Positions 25,957 to 35,404 of a stretch of 64,000 bases of DNA are shown piece by piece. Position numbers and translations under genes: made by a program. Origin of the DNA: Desulfogranum japonicum DSM 18378 (lineage in GTDB: Bacteria; Desulfobacterota; Desulfobulbia; Desulfobulbales; Desulfobulbaceae); contig NZ_AUCV01000002.1 in NCBI RefSeq assembly GCF_000429945.1, positions 62,001 to 126,000 on the forward strand, in the 5' to 3' direction. The notes beneath the pieces were generated by a model. The model did no database searches and was not told the DNA's origin. It saw only the letters and a list, made by a program, of their open reading frames with translations. Within the stretch, counting starts at the first letter, position 1. Each line of letters begins with the position of its first letter.

Positions 25957-26481
25957 ATGCGTATTCGTTTCAGCGAAATTTCTCCTAACGGAAATCGCTA
26001 TGAATTCAACGAACTAGGCGGGATTAGGGATCAAGAGATTCTTTCCCTAGGACATAACTCCAAAGCTGAAGTTGTGCTTGTCAAAAAAAGTGATACGCAA
26101 GTTGAGCTGAGTGGAACCATCAAGGCTGTTCCGGAAATCATCTGTGATAGATGCTTGGAACCTTTTGGATATGTTCTCGAAACTTCATTTCACTTACTGT
26201 TTGAAGTGAGCGGAAAAAACAAGTGGAGAATGCGGGAAGTTGAATGCGCTTCCGAAGAGCTTGATACGATTGAGCTTGACGAGCCGAGCATAGATCTCAT
26301 TGAAATTATAAGGCAGCAGATTCTTCTATCCTTGCCTGTAAAAAAAATCTGTTCTACAGAATGCAAAGGAATTTGCAGTTATTGTGGCGTAAATTTGAAT
26401 ACGGAATCCTGCAGATGTTCCCAGCAGGCTAACAACTCGCCGTTTGCTATCTTGGCAGAATATAAGAAAAAACAGAAGTAA
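25957..26481 (+). CDS. yceD: YceD/DUF177 family protein
   Basis: This 174-residue protein has the DUF177 layout. A first cysteine pair is in ICDRCLEPF (about residues 65-73), and a second cluster (CSTECKGICSYCGVNLNTESCRC, about 130-153) is probably zinc-binding. The family is linked to 23S rRNA accumulation and nearly always precedes rpmF, as here (60 bp). That gene order strengthens the call. Confidence 0.9.
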   Translation: MRIRFSEISPNGNRYEFNELGGIRDQEILSLGHNSKAEVVLVKKSDTQVELSGTIKAVPEIICDRCLEPFGYVLETSFHLLFEVSGKNKWRMREVECASEELDTIELDEPSIDLIEIIRQQILLSLPVKKICSTECKGICSYCGVNLNTESCRCSQQANNSPFAILAEYKKKQK

Positions 26482-26541
26482 CTTGTTGCCGGGCAGCCCC
26501 AACTGGGCATCAGGATCGGCAATATTAGAGGAGATTGTATT

Positions 26542-26730
26542 ATGGCTTTACCAAAACGCAGACACTCACGTTCCAGAACCAGACAGAGAAGAGCTCATGA
26601 CTCATTAAACAAACCCAGTATTGGAGTGTGCCCGGAATGCGGTGAACCCAAACAACTGCACCAACTCTGCAGCGGGTGTGGCGTATATAAAGGGAAAAAA
26701 ATCATCCAACTCGAGGATGAACTCAACTAG
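26542..26730 (+). CDS. rpmF: 50S ribosomal protein L32
   Basis: This 62-residue basic protein has the L32 N-terminus MALPKRRHSRSRTRQRRAHD and two CxxC pairs (CPECGEP, CSGCGVY). It is therefore the zinc-binding C+ form. AGAGGAGA precedes the ATG. PlsX follows after 9 bp, the usual ribosome-lipid gene coupling in bacteria. Confidence 0.97.
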   Translation: MALPKRRHSRSRTRQRRAHDSLNKPSIGVCPECGEPKQLHQLCSGCGVYKGKKIIQLEDELN

Positions 26731-26739
26731 GAACGTACT

Positions 26740-27753
26740 GTGCGTATAGCCTTAGACGCCATGGGTGGCGATTCAGGCTCTGAAATTCTTATTCATGGAG
26801 CTCTTGCTTCTGTTGCTGAAAATCAGAGCCTTGAAGTGATTCTCGTTGGAGATGAGCAAATTCTTCAGGATACACTTCAAAAATGTGCAGATTCTTCAAG
26901 TAAAGTTACTGATCGATTGCGTATAGTTCACGCCCCAGAATGTATTGGCATGGACGAATCACCTGTTGATGGGGTTCGCAAGAAGAAAGATGCTTCGGTT
27001 ATGGTCGCTTTTGACCTTGTTAAAAACGGAGGTGCGGATGCTGTTGTGTCCGCTGGCAACTCTGGTGCAACTCTAGCGGCCGGTATACGAAAACTAGGCC
27101 GTTTGCCCGGGGTATCCCGACCTGGCATTGCCAGTTTTTTCCCCACCCTTAAACGCCCCGTAATGTTGATGGACATAGGTGCAAACGTTGATTGCAGACC
27201 TAAACACCTTTGTCAGTTTGCCATCATGGCATCTTCATGTTCTCGTTTGCTTCTTGGTACTGACAATCCACGGGTAGGATTACTCAGTATTGGAGAAGAA
27301 ACAGGCAAAGGAAATGCTCTGGTTAAAGGGACATATTCACTTCTTCAACGGAGTCCGGTAAACTTTATCGGTAACGTTGAAGGCCGAGATGTCTACAAAG
27401 GTGATGTCGACGTAATTGTCTGTGATGGTTTTGTCGGTAATATCTCGCTGAAAATCAGTGAGGGGCTAGCCGATGCAGCCATGCAGATGCTGAGAAAAGA
27501 AATTATGAAAACCTGGCGAGCTAAAATCGGCTATCTTCTGATACGCAAAGCTTTCGCAGGGTTTAAAAAACAGGTGGACTATGCCGAATATGGCGGTGCT
27601 CCTTTACTTGGTATAGCTGGTACAGGAATTATCTGTCATGGTAGTTCTGATGCCACAGCTATTCGTAATGCCATTGGAGTGGCCTCCGACATGGTCTCAA
27701 ACAAGGTCAATGAGTCGATAGTCTCAGCCTTGGACAGTGCCGCCGACACCTGA
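26740..27753 (+). CDS. plsX: Phosphate acyltransferase PlsX
   Basis: This 337-residue enzyme makes acyl-phosphate from acyl-ACP for the PlsY route to phospholipid. Signatures are ALDAMGGDSG at the start, VVSAGNSGATLAAG, MLMDIGANVDCRP, GLLSIGEETGKGN and VDVIVCDGFVGNISLKISEG. The start is a GTG. It sits between rpmF and fabH in the standard order. Confidence 0.96.
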   Translation: MRIALDAMGGDSGSEILIHGALASVAENQSLEVILVGDEQILQDTLQKCADSSSKVTDRLRIVHAPECIGMDESPVDGVRKKKDASVMVAFDLVKNGGADAVVSAGNSGATLAAGIRKLGRLPGVSRPGIASFFPTLKRPVMLMDIGANVDCRPKHLCQFAIMASSCSRLLLGTDNPRVGLLSIGEETGKGNALVKGTYSLLQRSPVNFIGNVEGRDVYKGDVDVIVCDGFVGNISLKISEGLADAAMQMLRKEIMKTWRAKIGYLLIRKAFAGFKKQVDYAEYGGAPLLGIAGTGIICHGSSDATAIRNAIGVASDMVSNKVNESIVSALDSAADT

Positions 27754-27766
27754 TACAGGAATACTC

Positions 27767-28744
27767 ATGAGTAAAGCAGTAATTATTGGTACAGGATCAT
27801 GTGTACCCTCCAGATCTCTCTCTAATGAAGATCTGGAAAAAATGGTCGAAACTTCCGATAAATGGATAACAACCAGGACCGGGATTAAAACACGACATAT
27901 TTCCGGACCGGATGAACAGAATTATCAACTTGCCAGCAAGGCTGCCAAGCGTGCCCTTGAAATGGCCGAGGTTGATCCAGCAGATATTGGACTCATTGTC
28001 GTAGCCACATTGTCGCCACACATGATCATGCCCTCTACAGCCTGTTTTGTTCAGGCTGAGATAGGTGCTGACAACGCCTTTGCCTATGACCTGAATGCTG
28101 CCTGTGCTGGCTTTACCTATGCACTGGATTTAGCACGTCACTATGTACAGAGCCAACCTGGTATGAAGGTTTTGGTCATCGGCTCAGAAACGCTATCAAC
28201 CCGTGTCGACTGGCAGGATCGAAATACTTGTGTTCTATTTGGCGACGGTGCAGGCGCCGCTGTTGTTACAGGCACAGAGGAAGATAGAGGCATAATAGGA
28301 AGTAAGCTGCATTCTGACGGGAACCATTGGGATTTACTGTATATGGACAGCCCCGAAAGTCAAAATGCAGATTTGGTGAAAGAAGACTGGCAGGGCTCTC
28401 TTATTCGCATGAATGGCGGAGATATTTTTAAGCATGCTGTCAGGAATATGGACGAAGCAGTGAAGGCGCTTTTGGATCGTCACAGATTTTCCATAGACGA
28501 TCTTGATTTACTCATCCCTCATCAGGCGAATATCCGTATTCTTCGCAAACTTCAAGAGCGTCTCAAACTTCCGGACGAAAAAGTTTTTGTTAATCTGCAT
28601 AAGTATGGCAACACCTCAGCAGCCAGTATTCCCATTGCATTGGATGAGGCTAACCGTCAGGGCATGTTGCACAAGGGTGATTTAGTTGCACTATGCACCT
28701 TTGGTGGCGGCCTTACTTGGGGATCATTATTGTTACGCTGGTAA
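27767..28744 (+). CDS. fabH: Beta-ketoacyl-ACP synthase III FabH
   Basis: This 325-residue initiating condensing enzyme joins an acyl-CoA primer with malonyl-ACP. The catalytic triad is visible: Cys113 in NAACAGF, the His of LLIPHQANIRI and the Asn of KYGNTSAAS. The frame opens earlier, but the ATG at 27767 lies after ACAGGA, gives the usual MSKAVIIGTG start and leaves only 13 bp after plsX. The acyl-CoA dehydrogenase follows after 18 bp. Confidence 0.96.
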   Translation: MSKAVIIGTGSCVPSRSLSNEDLEKMVETSDKWITTRTGIKTRHISGPDEQNYQLASKAAKRALEMAEVDPADIGLIVVATLSPHMIMPSTACFVQAEIGADNAFAYDLNAACAGFTYALDLARHYVQSQPGMKVLVIGSETLSTRVDWQDRNTCVLFGDGAGAAVVTGTEEDRGIIGSKLHSDGNHWDLLYMDSPESQNADLVKEDWQGSLIRMNGGDIFKHAVRNMDEAVKALLDRHRFSIDDLDLLIPHQANIRILRKLQERLKLPDEKVFVNLHKYGNTSAASIPIALDEANRQGMLHKGDLVALCTFGGGLTWGSLLLRW

Positions 28745-28762
28745 GCATATAAGGAGAGACTC

Positions 28763-29911
28763 GTGGACTATTTTTTGACTGAAGAACAGCAAATGATCGT
28801 CGATACAGCCCGGGAAATTACCAATGAAAAAATTATACCTGTACGTGCTGAACTTGACGAAAAAAATCAATTTCCCACAGAGATTCTGAAGGATATCGCC
28901 AAGGCGGATCTTTTTGGCATTTTTATTCCGGAAGAGTACGGAGGTTTTGGTGGGGGATGTTTTGATATTGTTCTAGCCATGGAAGAGTTGGCACGAGGTT
29001 GTGTCGGTGTGGCGACCAGTTATGCGGCCAGTGCTTTGGGCATTTTCCCTGTACTCATTGCTGGTAGTGAAGAAATTAAACAAAAATATTGTACCCAGAT
29101 TGCGGAAGGGAAAAAATATGCCGCATTTGGCTTGACAGAAGCCAATGCAGGAAGTGACGCTTCGGGAATTCAAACCACAGCCGTACTCGATGGCGATGAA
29201 TGGGTTCTCAATGGCACCAAACAATGGATTACCAATGGTGGAGAAGCCCAAATTTACACTATTATTGCCATGACCGATCCTGAAAAAGGTGCTCGTGGCG
29301 CTTCTATTTTCGTAGTGGAAGACGGAGACCCCGGCTTTTCATACGGTAAAAAAGAAGACAAAATGGGTATCCGTTCAAGTGCCACAAGAGAACTTGTTCT
29401 CAATAATTGTAGAATACCGAAGGACAGGCTTGTGGGGCGAAGGGGAACCGGTTTTATCACAGTAATGAAAACCCTGGATATGTCCAGGCCCGGTATAGCC
29501 TCGTTAGGTGTAGGGCTTGCGCAGGCTGCCCTCGATGAAGCTGTAAGCTATGCGAAACAACGTAACCAGTTCAACAAGCCCATAATTTCTTTTCAGGCCG
29601 TTCAGCATATACTTGCTGACATGGCTATTCAACTGGAAGCTGCCAGAGCCTTGGTGTATGGTGCTGCGCGACATATCGATCAACATCCCAAAAATATGTC
29701 TAAAGTGTCCTCCATGTGTAAAGTTTTTGCGACAGATATGGCCATGAAGGTTACCACCGATGCTGTTCAAGTATTGGGCGGATATGGTTATATGAAAGAA
29801 TACCCTGTTGAAAAAATGATGCGTGACGCAAAAATCCTTCAGATATATGAAGGAACCAATCAAATTCAGCGTAACGTTGTTGGTCAGGAACTTAACAAGG
29901 AATATGCTTAA
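28763..29911 (+). CDS. Acyl-CoA dehydrogenase (butyryl-CoA dehydrogenase-like)
   Basis: This is a 382-residue flavoprotein. It has the two family signatures FGLTEANAGSDAS (about residues 126-138) and QVLGGYGYMKEYPVEKMMRD, with the catalytic glutamate in QIYEGTNQIQRN, as in short- and medium-chain enzymes. It would interconvert an acyl thioester and its trans-2-enoyl form, with electrons exchanged through EtfAB, encoded directly downstream (3-bp gap to etfB). The GTG start has AAGGAGA upstream. Lying inside a fab cluster, it may reduce enoyl thioesters during synthesis rather than degrade fat. That is inference. Confidence 0.93.
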   Translation: MDYFLTEEQQMIVDTAREITNEKIIPVRAELDEKNQFPTEILKDIAKADLFGIFIPEEYGGFGGGCFDIVLAMEELARGCVGVATSYAASALGIFPVLIAGSEEIKQKYCTQIAEGKKYAAFGLTEANAGSDASGIQTTAVLDGDEWVLNGTKQWITNGGEAQIYTIIAMTDPEKGARGASIFVVEDGDPGFSYGKKEDKMGIRSSATRELVLNNCRIPKDRLVGRRGTGFITVMKTLDMSRPGIASLGVGLAQAALDEAVSYAKQRNQFNKPIISFQAVQHILADMAIQLEAARALVYGAARHIDQHPKNMSKVSSMCKVFATDMAMKVTTDAVQVLGGYGYMKEYPVEKMMRDAKILQIYEGTNQIQRNVVGQELNKEYA

Positions 29912-29914
29912 ACC

Positions 29915-30694
29915 ATGAATATTGTAGTGTGCATTAAGCAGGTACCAGATGCCAAGGATGTCAGGCTTGATCCTGAAACCAATACGTTGGCTCGTGATGG
30001 TGTGGAATCGATAATGAATCCTTATGACCGTCATGCACTTGAAGAGGCCGTATGTCTTCGCGAACAGCATGGAGGGACTGTCACCGTGCTCAGTATGGGC
30101 CCCCCCCAAGCTGAAGCCATGCTTCGTGAGGCTATTGCCTGTGGTGCTGATGAGGCAATACTGGTTTCCGACAGAGCATTTGCCGGTGCAGATACATGGG
30201 CTACCAGTTATACTTTAACTAAGGCCATCGAAACCATAGGAGATGTAGATCTGACCCTTTGTGGAAAACAGGCTATTGATGGTGATACAGCTCAAGTCGG
30301 CCCAGGAATTGCTTGTCGTCTGAAAATTCCTTTTGTCACCTGTGTTCAGAAAACAAGAGAATCTTCCGATGAAGCAATCATTGTTGAACGTATGATGGAT
30401 GATGGCTTCGATGTTATCAAAGTTCCCCTGCCCGCACTCCTGACAGTAGTCAAGGATATTAACGAGCCTCGGGTAGCATCTCTCAAGGGAAAGATGAAGG
30501 CAAAAAAGGCCACTGTCAAAGTTTTGTCAGCTGCAGATATAGGTGCAGAGGCAGATCAGATTGGGCTTGCCGGATCTCCAACTCAAGTGGTTAAGGTCTT
30601 CTCGCCGGAGCCGAGAGGCGATCGCCGAATTTTTACTGGAACTGTCGAGGAGCAGGTAACACAACTGGTAGAGAGTATCAAGGGATACCTTTAA
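29915..30694 (+). CDS. etfB: Electron transfer flavoprotein beta subunit
   Basis: This 259-residue protein has the EtfB fold: MNIVVCIKQVPDAKDVRLDP at the start, MNPYDRHALEEAV, VLSMGPPQAEAMLREA, and the nucleotide-binding CGKQAIDGDTAQVGP. It partners EtfA, 45 bp downstream. Whether the beta-subunit nucleotide is AMP or a bifurcating FAD cannot be read safely by eye. The ferredoxin domain on the partner EtfA makes bifurcation or confurcation worth considering. Confidence 0.95.
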   Translation: MNIVVCIKQVPDAKDVRLDPETNTLARDGVESIMNPYDRHALEEAVCLREQHGGTVTVLSMGPPQAEAMLREAIACGADEAILVSDRAFAGADTWATSYTLTKAIETIGDVDLTLCGKQAIDGDTAQVGPGIACRLKIPFVTCVQKTRESSDEAIIVERMMDDGFDVIKVPLPALLTVVKDINEPRVASLKGKMKAKKATVKVLSAADIGAEADQIGLAGSPTQVVKVFSPEPRGDRRIFTGTVEEQVTQLVESIKGYL

Positions 30695-30739
30695 TCTGTT
30701 ACTGCCGCTGATCAATCATCTCAATTTATACCATCTGCT

Positions 30740-31936
30740 ATGCTGAAAATTGATTGTGACAAGTGCATCGTATGTGGGATCTGTGAATCCACCTGTCCGT
30801 TCGGTGCCATAACCATTCAAGATGACTGCCCTGTCGTTAATGATACCTGTACTTTATGCGGCGCATGCGTTGAAGCTTGCGATGTAGAAGCACTCTCCAT
30901 CGAGGTAGCTGAAAAGAAAGTTCAAAAAGATATCGATGACTGGTCAGGCATCATGGTTTGTGGGGAATTTCGCCACGGTGTCATTGCCCCTGTTACGTAC
31001 GAACTACTTGGCATCGGACGAAAGCTTGCTGATGCCAGAGAAGTTGAGTTGTCTGTTGTTTTGTTAGGTAACGATATCACAGAATATTCTGAGTCTCTCA
31101 TCCATTCAGGGGCAGATAAAGTATATTTAGTCGAGCATCCTGACCTTGCTCAATTCAAAGAAGATACTTACGGGTATATCCTTGAAAAGGTTATCAGAGA
31201 TACAAAACCGGAAATTGCGCTTGCTGGAGCAACTGCCATCGGTAGATCTGTGATACCTTTTGTTGCTACATTGGTCGGTGCAGGTCTTACTGCAGATTGT
31301 ACCCAACTCGCCATTAGAGAGAGCGACGGCATGTTGTTGCAGACTCGTCCTGCTTTTGGCGGAAACATTATGGCTACAATTGAGTGCCCGCGCACCCGCC
31401 CCCAAATGGCGACCGTACGTCCAAACGTTATGGCTTGCCTGCCTCCAGACACTGCCAGAACAGGTGTTATAGAACGTATCGACATAGATTCAGCATTGCT
31501 TGAATCACGTGTAGAGGTTCTGGAAACGGTGCAGGGCGGAGAAGAAAGCGTGAATATTCAAGAAGTCGAAACCTTGGTCGCCGGTGGGAGAGGGCTTGAA
31601 TCTGAAAAAGGATTTACTCTTATTAAAGAACTTGCCGGTGAACTGAACGGCGCCGTTGCCGCTAGCAGAGCTGCTGTAGATAGTGGTTGGATTCCTTATC
31701 CCCATCAAGTCGGGCAAACGGGGAAGACCGTATGCCCTAAACTTTATATTGCCTGCGGTATTTCCGGTGCGGTTCAACACGCCGCCGGCATGCAGTCCTC
31801 AGAAGTAATAGTGGCTATCAATCGGGACGGCAGTGCACCAATATTTGATCTTGCTACCTATGGCATTGTCGGTGATCTTTATGAGGTCATTCCTGCTCTC
31901 ATTAATCGAATACGAGAGGTGAAAAGTGACTCTTGA
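30740..31936 (+). CDS. etfA: Electron transfer flavoprotein alpha subunit with N-terminal 2[4Fe-4S] ferredoxin domain
   Basis: This is a 398-residue fusion. Residues 1-58 are a two-cluster ferredoxin (CDKCIVCGICESTCPFGA and CTLCGACVEACDVEAL). The normal EtfA part follows, with its FAD site near the C-terminus (GGRGLESEKGF, PHQVGQTGKTVCPKLYIACG, SGAVQHAAGMQSSEVIVAIN). The acetogen caffeyl-CoA reductase subunit CarE has a similar ferredoxin extension and takes part in electron bifurcation, which is family knowledge. Its 3' end overlaps fabG by 11 bp, so the Etf is firmly tied to the fatty-acid operon. Confidence 0.95.
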   Translation: MLKIDCDKCIVCGICESTCPFGAITIQDDCPVVNDTCTLCGACVEACDVEALSIEVAEKKVQKDIDDWSGIMVCGEFRHGVIAPVTYELLGIGRKLADAREVELSVVLLGNDITEYSESLIHSGADKVYLVEHPDLAQFKEDTYGYILEKVIRDTKPEIALAGATAIGRSVIPFVATLVGAGLTADCTQLAIRESDGMLLQTRPAFGGNIMATIECPRTRPQMATVRPNVMACLPPDTARTGVIERIDIDSALLESRVEVLETVQGGEESVNIQEVETLVAGGRGLESEKGFTLIKELAGELNGAVAASRAAVDSGWIPYPHQVGQTGKTVCPKLYIACGISGAVQHAAGMQSSEVIVAINRDGSAPIFDLATYGIVGDLYEVIPALINRIREVKSDS

Positions 31937-32675
31937 AGGTAAAACCGCAGTTATAACAGGTGGAAGCCGTGGTATAGGAAGGGCCATCTGCAAAAAATTA
32001 GCTGGCTCTGGTTTCAATGTCGGCATTAACTACGTTTCAAATCCGACAGCGGCTGAAGAAACCCTTGCATTGGTAGAGCAGCAAGGAGGAAAAGGCTTTC
32101 TCTGTCCCTTTAATGTTGCTGATACTGATGCGGTAAACGAAGCTTTTAAAAAAATTACTCAAGATATCGCCCCAGTTGATATTCTTATCAACAATGCTGG
32201 TATCACACGCGATGGTCTAATGGCCAGGATGAAAGATTCTGACTGGCAGGCTGTCATGGATACCAACCTGAAAGGTGCATTCTCCTGCAGTAAAGCTGCA
32301 ATGCGTGGAATGATGAAAAGTAAATGGGGGCGAATTGTTAATATCACATCGGTGATTGGTTTTCTTGGCAACGGTGGCCAGGTTAACTATGCTGCAGCAA
32401 AAGCTGGGCTGGTTGGCTTGACAAAATCTATGGCAAGGGAACTGGCAGGACGCAATATCACAGTAAATTGCGTCGCCCCAGGGTACATTGTTACTGATAT
32501 GACGGATGGACTGGACTCTGATATTCAACAGGCTATATTGGCGCAGATTCCTCTTGGTTCTTTAGGCGAACCTGAGGATGTTGCTGCTTCCGTAGCTTTT
32601 TTGACTTCAGATGATGCAAAATATATCACTGGTCAGACCATTCATGTTAATGGTGGCATGTACATGGGCAACTGA
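31926..32675 (+). CDS. fabG: 3-oxoacyl-ACP reductase FabG
   Basis: This 249-residue NADPH-dependent SDR enzyme reduces the 3-oxoacyl-ACP intermediate. It has TGGSRGIGRAI at residues 11-21, the NNAGITRDGL motif, catalytic Ser in NITSVIG, the Tyr/Lys pair in NYAAAKAG, and the C-terminal GQTIHVNGGMYM. The GTG start overlaps etfA by 11 bp. AcpP follows after 72 bp. Confidence 0.96.
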   Translation: MTLEGKTAVITGGSRGIGRAICKKLAGSGFNVGINYVSNPTAAEETLALVEQQGGKGFLCPFNVADTDAVNEAFKKITQDIAPVDILINNAGITRDGLMARMKDSDWQAVMDTNLKGAFSCSKAAMRGMMKSKWGRIVNITSVIGFLGNGGQVNYAAAKAGLVGLTKSMARELAGRNITVNCVAPGYIVTDMTDGLDSDIQQAILAQIPLGSLGEPEDVAASVAFLTSDDAKYITGQTIHVNGGMYMGN

Positions 32676-32747
32676 TAAAAATATATAATACCAATATATT
32701 TTTATCCATAAAAACAAAACAATAAACGAATACTTTAGGAGAATACA

Positions 32748-32978
32748 ATGGCTGTTGAAGATAAAATGATTGATATCATTGTTGAGCAACTTAGTGTTGA
32801 TAAAGATAAAGTAGTACCTGGTGCATCTTTTGTTGACGATTTAGGTGCAGACTCCCTTGACCTTGTTGAGCTTATCATGGCAATGGAAGAGGAATTCGAT
32901 GTAGAAATTCCAGATGAAGAGGCAGAAAAAATTGCTACGGTACAGAATGCCATTGATTATGTAGCAAAACTTCAGTAA
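32748..32978 (+). CDS. acpP: Acyl carrier protein
   Basis: This is a 76-residue acidic four-helix protein. Ser36 in [10 protein letters not shown] carries the 4'-phosphopantetheine arm that holds growing acyl chains. TTAGGAGA precedes the ATG. It lies between fabG and fabF in the standard order, 18 bp before fabF. Confidence 0.97.
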   Translation: MAVEDKMIDIIVEQLSVDKDKVVPGASFVDDLGADSLDLVELIMAMEEEFDVEIPDEEAEKIATVQNAIDYVAKLQ

Positions 32979-32996
32979 TTCGAGGGTTGTAAGCAA

Positions 32997-34238
32997 GTGA
33001 AGAGACGGGTCGTTGTTACAGGTATAGGATTGGTTACCCCACTGGGAACTGGAACCGAAAAAACATGGGACAGCCTCATTCGAGGGCAGGGTGGCATTGG
33101 ACCAATCACTCGATTTGATGCAAGCGAATTTGCATCACAAATAGCTGCTGAAGTTAAAGATTTCGAACCTGAAAAGTGGTTTGAAAAGAAACAGGCAAAA
33201 AATCTGGATCTGTTTGTACAGTATGCGATTGCTGCTGCTGATTTGGCTTTGGCGGACAGCGGCCTGTCTATCAATGAAAGTAATTGCGAGCGTGTTGGAG
33301 TAATAACCGGTTGTGGCATGGGTGGTCTTCCTACAATTGAGGAATATCATGAGGTTATGAGGAACAGGGGGCCGCGTAAAATTACCCCGTTTTTCATTCC
33401 ACGAGTTATTCCCAATATGCCTTCAGGTCATATTTCCATGAGAATAGGAAGTAAAGGACCTAATTTAACACAAACTACTGCATGTGCTGCAGGTACCCAT
33501 GCCGTTGGTGAAGCGTACAGACATATTGTTTACGGTGATTGTGATATTGCCTTCACGGGCGGAACCGAATCCGTCATTTGTCCGTTGGCTGTCGGTGGTT
33601 TTAGTGCAATGAAAGCACTTTCAACTCGTAATGATGATCCTGCTACGGCTTCGCGTCCTTTTGATCAAGGTCGTGATGGATTTATCATTGCTGAAGGTTC
33701 TGGAATTTTAATTCTTGAAGAACTGGAACACGCTCAACAGCGTGGTGCAAAAATTTATGCTGAGATTATTGGCTACGGGCAAAGTAGTGATGCGTATCAT
33801 ATTGCAGCCCCTCCTGAAAACGGAGAAGGTGCCGCACATTGCATGAAGATGGCACTTCGTGACGCTGGTATTCGCCCTGACCAGGTAGATTATATTAATG
33901 CCCACGGAACCTCAACACCGCTGAATGATAAGTGTGAAACTACTGCTATCAAAACTGTGTTTCAGGATCACGCGTACAAACTAGCCATCAGTTCAACCAA
34001 GTCCATGACAGGACATATGCTTGGAGCGGCAGGAGGAATTGAAGCTGCATTTACCGCTCTCACCATGCATACTGGAATTATTCCTCCCACTGCAAATTTG
34101 CATGAGCCATCAAAAGAATGTGATCTCGATTACGTCCCATTGACAGCTCGTGAAGCAAATCCCCAGATCGCTCTTTCCAACTCTTTTGGCTTTGGTGGAA
34201 CGAATGGCGTTGTTGTTATGAAGCATTTTTCTGAGTAA
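32997..34238 (+). CDS. fabF: 3-oxoacyl-ACP synthase II FabF
   Basis: This 413-residue elongating condensing enzyme has the Cys-His-His triad: Cys163 in TTACAAGTHA, His in INAHGTSTPLND and His in TKSMTGHMLGAAGG, and the terminal NSFGFGGTNG. The start is a GTG with GAGGG upstream. No fabD (malonyl transferase), fabI/K/L/V (enoyl reductase) or fabZ lies in this cluster, so those must be elsewhere or replaced. Confidence 0.97.
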   Translation: MKRRVVVTGIGLVTPLGTGTEKTWDSLIRGQGGIGPITRFDASEFASQIAAEVKDFEPEKWFEKKQAKNLDLFVQYAIAAADLALADSGLSINESNCERVGVITGCGMGGLPTIEEYHEVMRNRGPRKITPFFIPRVIPNMPSGHISMRIGSKGPNLTQTTACAAGTHAVGEAYRHIVYGDCDIAFTGGTESVICPLAVGGFSAMKALSTRNDDPATASRPFDQGRDGFIIAEGSGILILEELEHAQQRGAKIYAEIIGYGQSSDAYHIAAPPENGEGAAHCMKMALRDAGIRPDQVDYINAHGTSTPLNDKCETTAIKTVFQDHAYKLAISSTKSMTGHMLGAAGGIEAAFTALTMHTGIIPPTANLHEPSKECDLDYVPLTAREANPQIALSNSFGFGGTNGVVVMKHFSE

Positions 34239-34258
34239 CTCTAATACATACTTATCCC

Positions 34259-34684
34259 ATGCGTATATTCATAGGCAGTGATCACGGTGGTTTTGCTCTT
34301 AAAAAAGAGGTTATCATCTTTTTAAAAGAAAAAGAAATAGAGGTTGTTGATTGTGGATGCAACTCCTCTGATTCAGTTGATTATCCAGATTTTGCCCATA
34401 AAGTATGCCAGAGTGTGCTTGATCAAAAGGATGCTCTGGGAATTCTTATATGTGGGACAGGAATAGGTATGTCAATCGCTGCTAATCGTTTTAAAGGTAT
34501 TCGTGCCGCTTTATGCCATGATGCCTTTACAGCGAAAATGAGTAGAGAGCACAATGATGCTAATATTCTTTGCCTTGGTGCCCGGGTGCTAGGTATATCT
34601 GTTGTTTTGGACATGATTGACACCTGGCTGAACACTGCATTTGCAGGAGGGCGACATATAAGCAGATTACAAAAAATGGATTGA
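34259..34684 (+). CDS. rpiB: Ribose-5-phosphate isomerase B
   Basis: This 141-residue RpiB/LacAB protein interconverts ribose 5-phosphate and ribulose 5-phosphate. Visible are GSDHGGFALKKEV at the N-terminus, the YPDFAHKVC motif, the ICGTGIGMSIAANRFKGIRAALCHD active-site stretch with its catalytic Cys, and HNDANILCLGARV. It follows fabF by 20 bp and ends the operon at a strong terminator. Confidence 0.95.
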   Translation: MRIFIGSDHGGFALKKEVIIFLKEKEIEVVDCGCNSSDSVDYPDFAHKVCQSVLDQKDALGILICGTGIGMSIAANRFKGIRAALCHDAFTAKMSREHNDANILCLGARVLGISVVLDMIDTWLNTAFAGGRHISRLQKMD

Positions 34685-34710
34685 ATCATTTTTCTAACAT
34701 GTTTACTGCT

Positions 34711-34747
34711 AGCCGGTGCCTTCGAAAAGGGTACCGGCTTTTTTTTT
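34711..34747 (+). terminator. Intrinsic terminator after rpiB
   Basis: AGCCGGTGCC (34711-34720) pairs with GGGTACCGGCT (34729-34739) with one bulge, followed by nine T residues (34739-34747). Confidence 0.9.
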
Positions 34748-34779
34748 CAGCTCCAGTTAATCAGCGTTGAGGAATTATC

Positions 34780-35247
34780 ATGAAGTGTCCATATTGCACA
34801 CATCTTGAAAATCGCGTTATTGATTCTCGCATCAATAAGGATAAGACCATTATTCGTCGTAGGAGAGAGTGTAGTTCCTGTGAACAACGTTTTACGACAT
34901 ATGAACGAATTGAGTTAATGCTCCCCATGCTGATAAAAAAAGATGGGAGACGAGAAGCTTGGGATCGTGGAAAAATTATTGCTGGTCTTGAAAAAGCCTG
35001 TGAAAAATTGCCTGTAAGTATGACTGATATCGATGCATTTGTCGATCGCATTGAACTTCGTCTCCAGGATGTTGGTGGCAAAGAAGTGCCCACGAGCCAG
35101 ATCGGGGAATGGATCATGGAAGATCTACCGTCTTTGGATGAGGTCGCTTATGTACGTTTTGCCTCGGTTTACAGGCAGTTTAAAGATGTTAACGAATTTA
35201 TGGATGAACTCAAGAACTTCTTAGATAAACCTTCAGGGAAACTGTAA
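34780..35247 (+). CDS. nrdR: Transcriptional repressor NrdR
   Basis: This 155-residue regulator represses ribonucleotide reductase genes in response to dATP/ATP. The N-terminal zinc finger is CPYC at residues 3-6 and CSSC near 31-34, followed by RFTTYERIE. An ATP-cone domain follows (VLI-type [14 protein letters not shown] at about 53-66). It starts a new unit after the rpiB terminator. NrdR often precedes ribD, as here. Confidence 0.96.
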   Translation: MKCPYCTHLENRVIDSRINKDKTIIRRRRECSSCEQRFTTYERIELMLPMLIKKDGRREAWDRGKIIAGLEKACEKLPVSMTDIDAFVDRIELRLQDVGGKEVPTSQIGEWIMEDLPSLDEVAYVRFASVYRQFKDVNEFMDELKNFLDKPSGKL

Positions 35248-35404
35248 TATCGATATTATTCTGCCCCTTTAAAGGAGCGCTCGCATATACTAGACACCTG
35301 ATAACAGGCTCTCCGGTGTCTGCCTGTTTAAGAATGCGCCATATCTCAACTTTCCTAACCATCTATACCAATACAACTCTTAACTCAAACAACTGTAGAT
35401 TTTT

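Noticed and set aside
35248-35404. FMN riboswitch before ribD
   Set aside because: The conserved FMN-element segments are absent. Only a short AGACACC/GGTGTCT hairpin is present.
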